Shown here: one piece after another, positions 58,197-64,000 of the stretch | Layout of the letters: each line of letters opens with the position of its first letter | Position numbering within the stretch: position 1 is the stretch's first letter | DNA from: Winogradskya consettensis | GTDB taxonomy: Bacteria; Actinomycetota; Actinomycetes; Mycobacteriales; Micromonosporaceae | Direction: 5' to 3' | Assembly (NCBI RefSeq): GCF_018332715.1 | Contig: NZ_BOQP01000071.1 | Span: forward strand, 1-64,000 | DNA length: 64,000 nt | The notes under the pieces: generated by a model | The model's input: only the letters and a program-made list of their open reading frames with translations | Database searches by the model: none | Told to the model about the DNA's origin: nothing | Program-made: the position numbers and the translations under genes

Positions 58197-58274
58197 GCGC
58201 TTGCTCCCTCATGCTGATCTGCTCGGAAATGCTGGGCTGTTCCGAGCAGCCAGTGTACGCGAGCCGCCGGGGTA

Positions 58275-58637
58275 TCAGCCCTGGTGCACAGGGAGGTACG
58301 GAGTGAGATCGGTGCGTATACCGCTGGCCCGAATCCGCCCCGAATCGACCGCATCGCCCCAGCTCAGTCGGCCTGTGGCAACCAGCAGCCAGGTCATCGG
58401 ATCGGTCTCGACCACATTGGGCGGAGTGCCACGGGTGTGCCGGGGACCTTCGACACACTGAATCGCACCGAAAGGTGGAATACGGACCTCCACCGATCGG
58501 CCGGGGACTGTCCGCGCAAGCTCCGCGAGCAGTGCTCGCACAGCGTCACGAAGAACTTCGCGGGTAGGTTCACCGCCGCCGTCCAGCGCGTCCAACGCCT
58601 GGTCGACCGACTCGGATTTATTGTGCGCAGCAGACAC
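58275..58637 (-). CDS. Sterol-carrier-family (SCP2-like) protein
   Basis: A 120-residue protein with an SCP2-like small alpha/beta fold: VRIPPFGAIQCVEGPRHTRG, then PPNVVETDPMTWLLVATGRL and WGDAVDSGRI. This gene often sits beside purF in actinobacteria. Ligand unknown. Confidence 0.75.
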   Translation of the reverse strand: MSAAHNKSESVDQALDALDGGGEPTREVLRDAVRALLAELARTVPGRSVEVRIPPFGAIQCVEGPRHTRGTPPNVVETDPMTWLLVATGRLSWGDAVDSGRIRASGIRTDLTPYLPVHQG

Positions 58638-58798
58638 GTCGGGACAATACGACCCGGCATTCGGCTACAACCCGGCGGCCCTGGGTCGCGCGGACGTCCT
58701 TCGACAGGGCATAGTGGCCGACGGTGTGTATTCAGCGCGGGATCCATGGGCCTTTTCATCAGGCGGCCCGGGGACCGAGCGACCGGAAGGCGGTGGAC

Positions 58799-60883
58799 GT
58801 GACAACGCACCTACGAGCCCGGGCTGTCCAGGCCGGTGCGTTCTTGGCGCTGGTGGGTGCCGCGATCTTCGCCGCCCCGATGGCAGCACTCGCGGACTCT
58901 CCAACAGTATCTATCAGTAGCCTGTCGTCAGGGGACATCCCCTCCGGTGGCACGAGCACGCTGAAGTTCACGGTCAAGAACGAGAACAAGCTCGGCGACG
59001 TTCAGCACCCCGAGACGTCGGCGAGCGTCGTCGTCAGCATTGAGGGCGGCAACGGCCTGAAGTGCAGCGGTAACTGCGACTTCGACGAGACGATCGCGCA
59101 GGGACAGACATCGCGTGAGTTCTCGGTGACGCTCACCGCGGGCAGTGTCGACGCTGGAGAGACCGACAACTACACCGTCGTGATCACCGCGACGATCGGC
59201 GGCCAGGACGGCAGTGCCAACCGGACCATCAAGGTTCGTGGCGCTGACAAGCCCCAGTCGATCCGCCAGGTCAGCGGCAAGGTCAAGGACCAGGACGGCA
59301 AGGGGATCGCCGGCGCGACCGTCGGCATGCGCGACAGCAACGGCGCGACTTTCCAGATCGCATCCGGCAGCAACGGCGCCTACTCCTTCCGCTCCACGGA
59401 CGCCAAGCCGATCGCGGTCGGCTCGCTCTCCGTCGGGGCGATCAAGGACGGCTACAAGGGCGACCCGGTCAACGCCTCCGGCGCGGACGGCAAGTCGATC
59501 AACGTGCCGCTGACGCTCACGCTCATCGCGGCGACCACCTCACCGACGCCGTCACCCTCGGCCACGACCAGCACGGAACCGACCGACGAGGCCACCGACG
59601 AGGCCACCGAGGACGAGACCGACGCTGCCAGCGACGAGGCGGCTCCGGCCCCGACCAACGCCGCCAACAACAGCGACGGCTCCGGCTCGACGCTGTTCAT
59701 CATCCTGGGCGGCCTGCTCGTCGCCGCGGGCATCGGCGCCATCGTGCTGGTCATGATGCGCCGCAAGAGCGCCGCAGCCGACGACGACCCGGACGACCCC
59801 AACGGGCCCAACGGTGGCGGCCCGGGCGGTGGCCCCGTGCCTGTCGGCGCAGGTCGCTATGCCGGTGCCGACGAGACCCGCCTGTCGGCTCCTGTCGGTG
59901 GCGGCCGGGTCAGCGACGCGACGATGATCGCGCCGCGCTCCGGAGCACCGTCCATCGCGGACGCCCCGACGATGATCCACCGCACGCCTGTCGCGCCCCC
60001 GGTCGACGAGGAATTCCCTGACCCCTACGGAGCGCCGCTGCCACAGAACGGTGCGTACAACGCTCCGGGCGGCTGGGGCACCGCGGCGGCAGGCGCAGCC
60101 GGCGCTGCGGGTGCGGGTGCGGCCGGCGCTTACGGCGGCACCACGCAGTTCGGCGGTGCCCCGGCGGCGGCTCAGAACGGCTACGACGGGTACGACGAGC
60201 AGGGCCAGAACGGTTACGACGGGTACGACGACCACAACGGGTACGGCGAGCCCGCCGGCTATGTCGCTCCGGAACAGCAGCAGCGTTTCGACGAGCCCAC
60301 CGGCATGTACCGGCCCGAGGCTGAGCCCGCGTATGACGGCGGCTACGGCCAGCCCGCCGGGTCGTACCAGAACGGCGGCTACGGGGCCGATCAGGACGAT
60401 CAGGGTGGCTACGGCGGCAACTACGGTGGCGCCGGCACGTATGGCGGTGGCGCACCGCAGGGTGGTGGCCAGTACGGCGGCGCTGCCCCGCAGAGCGGTG
60501 GTGCCTACGGCGGCGGTGCCGCTCCGCAGAGTGGTGGCGCTTATGGCGCTGGTGCTGCCCCGCAGAGCGGTGGTGCCTACGGCGCTGCGCGCGGCGATTA
60601 TGGCGACCAGGGTGGCTACGGCGACCAGGGCTACGACCAGGGCGGTCAGCACGGCGGCGGCTATGGTGGCGCACCCGCGGCGCCTCAGGGTGGCGGGCAG
60701 TACGGCGGCCAGTACGGTGGGGCCCCGCAGCAGGGCGGCGGGTACGGCGAGCAGGACGGGTATGCGGAGCAGGGCGGCGGCTATGACCAGCGCGGCAACG
60801 GCTACGGGCCCGAGCAGCAGGGCGGCCGGCGCGGCGCCCCGCGTCAGCAGCCGCCGGAAGCCACCCGGCAGTGGGAAAACTGA
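58799..60883 (+). CDS. Surface protein with Ig-like domains, one TM helix and a long Gly/Tyr/Gln cytosolic tail
   Basis: A 694-residue protein. The signal peptide is about 1-33. An Ig/CARDB-like domain spans about 35-150 and a carboxypeptidase-regulatory-like fold about 155-245 (VSGKVKDQDGKGIAGATVGM). A Thr/Glu/Asp-rich stalk leads to one TM helix (about 298-318) and an MMRRKS stop. The remaining ~370 residues are intracellular and low-complexity: Ala/Gly runs, NGYDGYD repeats and GGAYGG, APQSGG, QYGG units. GTG 58799 follows GGAAGG. Function is unknown; the tail looks prion-like. Confidence 0.75.
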   Translation: MTTHLRARAVQAGAFLALVGAAIFAAPMAALADSPTVSISSLSSGDIPSGGTSTLKFTVKNENKLGDVQHPETSASVVVSIEGGNGLKCSGNCDFDETIAQGQTSREFSVTLTAGSVDAGETDNYTVVITATIGGQDGSANRTIKVRGADKPQSIRQVSGKVKDQDGKGIAGATVGMRDSNGATFQIASGSNGAYSFRSTDAKPIAVGSLSVGAIKDGYKGDPVNASGADGKSINVPLTLTLIAATTSPTPSPSATTSTEPTDEATDEATEDETDAASDEAAPAPTNAANNSDGSGSTLFIILGGLLVAAGIGAIVLVMMRRKSAAADDDPDDPNGPNGGGPGGGPVPVGAGRYAGADETRLSAPVGGGRVSDATMIAPRSGAPSIADAPTMIHRTPVAPPVDEEFPDPYGAPLPQNGAYNAPGGWGTAAAGAAGAAGAGAAGAYGGTTQFGGAPAAAQNGYDGYDEQGQNGYDGYDDHNGYGEPAGYVAPEQQQRFDEPTGMYRPEAEPAYDGGYGQPAGSYQNGGYGADQDDQGGYGGNYGGAGTYGGGAPQGGGQYGGAAPQSGGAYGGGAAPQSGGAYGAGAAPQSGGAYGAARGDYGDQGGYGDQGYDQGGQHGGGYGGAPAAPQGGGQYGGQYGGAPQQGGGYGEQDGYAEQGGGYDQRGNGYGPEQQGGRRGAPRQQPPEATRQWEN

Positions 60884-60898
60884 GTTCGTGAAGTAGGC

Positions 60899-60940
60899 AA
60901 TGGCCGGTTCCGCCACTACGGCGGGACCGGCCATTGCTTT
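60899..60940 (+). terminator. Rho-independent terminator of the surface protein gene
   Basis: AATGGCCGGT-CCGCC pairs with GGCGG-ACCGGCCATT (60899-60935), one mismatch, followed by GCTTTT. It also ends near the convergent methyltransferase gene. Confidence 0.85.
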
Positions 60941-61560
60941 TACCGAAACCGGAAGACCGTGCCGGCGGGTTCGAGCGGCTGGGGCACGCCGTGGAACTCG
61001 TGCACGCCGACGGTGAACAACACGTCCGCCGGCGCGTGAAATGCCCGCTCGGTGAAGCCCGTCTCGGCGAACCAGGCGCGGATTGCCGGGGTGAGGTCGG
61101 GCGCGCGGCGGGCTCGGGTCCAGATGACCGTGGCGCCTGGCGTGCACAGCTGCGGCACCGTTTCGATCGTTCGGCGTACGTCGGCATCGCTGATGTTGCC
61201 CAGCACGCCGGCCAGCAGCACCAGATCCGCCCGGCCCAGGTCCTGGTAGGTCGTGAGATCGCCCGCGTCGGCACAGATCACGGTGACGTTGTGGAGTCCC
61301 GCCTTGCTGATGCGTTCACGGGCCGCCGCCACGTTGCGGGGGTCGAACTCGATCAGATGGGCTCGAACCGGACGGGCGGTCAGCACGCCGATCAGGTCGT
61401 GGCCCTGACCGGCGCAGACGCTGACGATGGTGCCGCCGTCAGGCTTCGAATCGAGCCACTCGGTGAGGTGATGCTGGATGAGCCGCAGTCGCCGGGAGAG
61501 GGGTGACTGCTCGTCGGCGTAGGGCAGGTGCCAGTCCAACCAGTCCTCAGTGGGTGCCAT
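60940..61560 (-). CDS. SAM-dependent methyltransferase-like protein
   Basis: A 206-residue protein from Met 61560. Motif I is IVSVCAGQGHDLIGVL (about 46-61), then LIEFDPRNVAAARERI and LADLVLLAGVLGNIS-type sequence. The nucleotide-binding Gly-rich loop is degenerate (CAGQGHD), as in the class I SAM fold of this actinobacterial family. Substrate unknown. Confidence 0.7.
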   Translation of the reverse strand: MAPTEDWLDWHLPYADEQSPLSRRLRLIQHHLTEWLDSKPDGGTIVSVCAGQGHDLIGVLTARPVRAHLIEFDPRNVAAARERISKAGLHNVTVICADAGDLTTYQDLGRADLVLLAGVLGNISDADVRRTIETVPQLCTPGATVIWTRARRAPDLTPAIRAWFAETGFTERAFHAPADVLFTVGVHEFHGVPQPLEPAGTVFRFR

Positions 61561-61583
61561 CCCGGTGATCCTGCCAAAAGAAC

Positions 61584-61613
61584 GAGGCGCCACGGCCGGA
61601 GCCGTGACGCCTC
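61584..61613 (-). terminator. Rho-independent terminator of purL
   Basis: A 13-bp stem with one mismatch (61584-61596 with 61601-61613) and a 4-nt loop. On the minus strand GTTCTTTT follows. Confidence 0.85.
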
Positions 61614-61629
61614 ATCTCGGTTCTGCTGA

Positions 61630-63963
61630 CTACTTGGCCGCGACCTCGGCCGGGCTGCCGAACAGGTTGCGCATGGTGGAGCTGAAAGCTTCGCGCAGCT
61701 CGTCCAGGCCGAGCGAGAACTGGTTGTGGATCTCCAGGACGGGCTCTTCGGTGGTGACACCGATCGGGGTGCAGGGCACGCCGTGCTCGGCGGCGAGAGC
61801 GGTGAATGCCTTGTCGTGGCCGCGCGGGACGGCGACCACGGCGCGGCCGGCCGACTCGCTGAAGAGCCAGACGAACGGCGTGGTGGCCGCCTCGTGCTCC
61901 GGCAGCGTGACCCGGGCACCGACGTTACGGCGCAGACAGGACTCGACGAGGACCTGGGAGAGGCCTCCGTCGGAGAGGTCGTGAGCCGCGACGACGTGCT
62001 CGCGCTCCGCGGCCTGACGCATGAGCCGGCCGAGTCGCTCCTCGTGGGCGAGGTCGACCTTGGGCGGCTTGCCACCGAGGTGGTTGTGGGTCACCCACGC
62101 CCACTCCGAGCCGGACAGCTCGCAGTCGGTGTTGCCGAGCAGGAAGAGCAGGTCGCCCTCCGCGGTCGGCGGCGGCGGGAAGCCCATCGGCACCCGGGTG
62201 GCGACGTTCTCCAGGACACCGAGCACACCGATGACCGGGGTCGGGTGGATCGCCGCGGCGCCGGTCTGGTTGTAGAAGCTGACGTTGCCGCCGGTCACCG
62301 GGATGTTCAGCTGCTGGCAGCCGTCGGCGATGCCGCGGACGGCCTCGGCGAACTGCCACATGACGGCCGGGTCCTCGGGCGAGCCGAAGTTGAGGCAGTC
62401 GCTGACGGCGATCGGCTCGGCGCCGCTGATCGCGACGTTGCGGTAGGACTCCGCGAGGGCCAGCTTGGCGCCCTCGTAGGGGTCGAGCCGCGCGTAGCGC
62501 CCGTTGCCGTCGACGGAGAGCGCGACACCCAGGCCGGTCTTCTCGTCGATGCGCAGCACACCGGAGTCCTCGGGCTGCGCCAGCACGGTGTTGCCGAGGA
62601 CGTAGCGGTCGTACTGCTCGGTCACCCAGCTCTTGTCGCAGAGGTTGGGCGACGCGATCATCCGCAGCACCGTCTCGCGGAGCTCCTCGGGCGTGGTCGG
62701 CCGCGGCAGGGTCTCGGCGCGGTCGGCCTGAAGCAGGATCAGGTCGGCGGGCTCCCTTATCGGCCGGGCGTAGACCGGGCCGTCGTCGGCGAGCGAGCCG
62801 GGCGGCACGTCGACGACGACGTGGTCGTTCCAGCTGATCAGCAGCCGCCCGGGGTGGCCGGCGGCATCGCTCGCGGTGACCTCACCGATCGCGGTGGCCC
62901 ACACGCCCCACTTCTCGGCGACGGCGAGCACCTGGTCGAGCTTCTCCGGCGTGACGATCAGGAGCATGCGCTCCTGCGACTCGCTGGCGAGGATCTCGGT
63001 GGGCGACATCGACGCCTCACGCAGCGGCACCCGCTCGAGCCACACCCGCATGCCGGTGCCGGCAGCCGCCGCGGTCTCGGTGAGCGCGCAGGTCAGGCCG
63101 GCGCCGCCGAGGTCCTGGATGCCGGCGACGAGGCCCGCGTCGTACATCTCGAGGCAGCTCTCGATGAGCAGCTTTTCCATGAAGGGGTCGCCGACCTGGA
63201 CCGACGGGCGGCGCTGCTCGGCGCCCTCGTCGAAGGTCGCCGACGCCAGCACCGAGACACCGCCGATGCCGTCACGGCCGGTGCGCGCACCGAGCAGCAC
63301 GACGATGTTGCCCTCGCCGGCGGCTTCCTTGTGCTGCAGCCGCTCGACCGGCAGCACGCCGATGCTCAGCGCGTTGACCAGCGGGTTGCCCTGGTAACAG
63401 GGGTCGAAAACGATCTCGCCACCGATGTTGGGCAGGCCCAGGCAGTTGCCGTAGCCACCGATGCCGGCCACGACGCCGGGCAGCACCCGCGCGGTGTCGG
63501 GGTGGTCCGCGGCACCGAAGCGCAGCGGGTCCATCACCGCGATCGGGCGGGCACCCATGGCGAGGATGTCGCGCACGATGCCGCCGACGCCGGTCGCCGC
63601 GCCCTGGTAGGGCTCGACGTAGCTGGGGTGGTTGTGCGACTCGACCTTGAAGGTGACCGCGAGCTCGTCGGAGATCTGCACCACGCCGGCGTTCTCACCG
63701 ATGCCGGCGAGCATCCGGGTGTTCTTCGGTGCCTTCTCGCCGAACTGGCGCAGGTGCACCTTGCTCGACTTGTAGGAGCAGTGCTCGCTCCACATGATCG
63801 AATACATCGCGAGCTCGGAGGCGGTCGGACGACGGCCGAGGATCTGCTTGATCCGCTCGTATTCGTCGTCCTTGAGGCCGAGCTCGGCGTGCGGCTGCAG
63901 GTCGTCCGGTGTCTCGAGAGCGCGCTCGACGGTGTCCACCGAGCCGAACTCGCTGGCCAGCAC
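61630..63963 (-). CDS. purL: Phosphoribosylformylglycinamidine synthase II
   Basis: A 777-residue small PurL (the PurLQS type) that converts FGAR to FGAM with ATP and glutamine-derived ammonia. Family blocks include MWSEHCSYKSSKVHLRQFG, VESHNHPSYVEPYQGAATG, IQDLGGAGLTCAL and VAAHDLSDGGLSQVL. The frame stays open to the right edge, so the true start may be GTG 63963, GTG 63939 or lie outside the window. purQ and purS are expected nearby. Confidence 0.95.
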   Translation of the reverse strand: MLASEFGSVDTVERALETPDDLQPHAELGLKDDEYERIKQILGRRPTASELAMYSIMWSEHCSYKSSKVHLRQFGEKAPKNTRMLAGIGENAGVVQISDELAVTFKVESHNHPSYVEPYQGAATGVGGIVRDILAMGARPIAVMDPLRFGAADHPDTARVLPGVVAGIGGYGNCLGLPNIGGEIVFDPCYQGNPLVNALSIGVLPVERLQHKEAAGEGNIVVLLGARTGRDGIGGVSVLASATFDEGAEQRRPSVQVGDPFMEKLLIESCLEMYDAGLVAGIQDLGGAGLTCALTETAAAAGTGMRVWLERVPLREASMSPTEILASESQERMLLIVTPEKLDQVLAVAEKWGVWATAIGEVTASDAAGHPGRLLISWNDHVVVDVPPGSLADDGPVYARPIREPADLILLQADRAETLPRPTTPEELRETVLRMIASPNLCDKSWVTEQYDRYVLGNTVLAQPEDSGVLRIDEKTGLGVALSVDGNGRYARLDPYEGAKLALAESYRNVAISGAEPIAVSDCLNFGSPEDPAVMWQFAEAVRGIADGCQQLNIPVTGGNVSFYNQTGAAAIHPTPVIGVLGVLENVATRVPMGFPPPPTAEGDLLFLLGNTDCELSGSEWAWVTHNHLGGKPPKVDLAHEERLGRLMRQAAEREHVVAAHDLSDGGLSQVLVESCLRRNVGARVTLPEHEAATTPFVWLFSESAGRAVVAVPRGHDKAFTALAAEHGVPCTPIGVTTEEPVLEIHNQFSLGLDELREAFSSTMRNLFGSPAEVAAK

Positions 63964-64000
63964 GTCGGTCGCGGCGAACGCCGAGGCGGACAGCTTGGCC

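Noticed and set aside
59552..61147. 531-residue minus-strand Val/Ala/Leu-rich frame
   Set aside because: It is an artefact opposite the Gly/Tyr/Gln repeat region of the surface protein.

Overview
The window is high-GC actinobacterial chromosome, most likely Micromonosporaceae (Actinoplanes-like). The evidence is the codon bias, many GTG starts, BldC, DUF3073, anti-sigma/STAS pairs, a purL-purF-purM region and a carotenoid/photolyase locus. An integrated conjugative element of the AICE type interrupts it.

Left chromosomal arm (1-11,031). The left edge holds the promoter and leader of an rRNA operon that reads off the window on the minus strand. Next come a MEDS-STAS sensor/antagonist with its anti-sigma kinase, a class C beta-lactamase-like serine hydrolase and a secreted (beta/alpha)-barrel protein. 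A light-response cluster follows: crtB-phr on minus, and crtE-crtI-idi plus a CarH/LitR-like B12 regulator on plus. It ends in a tRNA-Glu, tRNA-Asp, tRNA-Phe cluster.

Integrated element (11,032-41,852). A 105-bp direct repeat, made of the 3' half of tRNA-Phe plus its terminator, bounds 30.7 kb. The backbone reads mostly on minus from 28.7 kb to 11.2 kb. It encodes small zinc-ribbon and hypothetical transfer-region proteins, SSB, a PycTM-like membrane protein, an FtsK/TraB translocase, a cytosine methyltransferase, a family-A DNA polymerase, a MazG-like NTPase, prim-pol and helicase replication proteins, Xis and Int. Two repeat clusters look like cis sites: about 18 copies of a GTACGGCTT iteron next to xis/helicase, and an inverted TTCACGGA cluster beside traB. 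A GntR (KorSA-like) regulator with two palindromic operators faces the operon. The right third is cargo of lower GC: a GT2 glycosyltransferase, a zinc-ribbon nuclease candidate, a CoiA-like protein, a McrA-head/PD-(D/E)XK protein, a ParB-like + nuclease-like pair and an HTH-ImmA/IrrE pair. Two tRNA-Tyr-like 3' halves lie inside this cargo. One sits beside a third copy of the element's TGCTCAC repeat pair, so the element looks composite.

Right chromosomal arm (41,853-64,000). This holds a hicA pseudogene with hicB, another anti-sigma/STAS pair, an SGNH hydrolase, a HAD phosphatase, a thioesterase, a small Ca-binding-type protein, a PrsW-family protease, KptA with a methyltransferase, BldC, a valine/leucine dehydrogenase and DUF3073. 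A radical-SAM cyclophane RiPP locus follows, with a 70-residue precursor. The window ends with purM, purF, a sterol-carrier-like protein, a surface protein with a long Gly/Tyr/Gln tail, a methyltransferase and purL running to the right edge.

Start codons were chosen from Shine-Dalgarno spacing and ATGA/GTGA overlaps. Functions rest on motifs read by eye; no database search was run.
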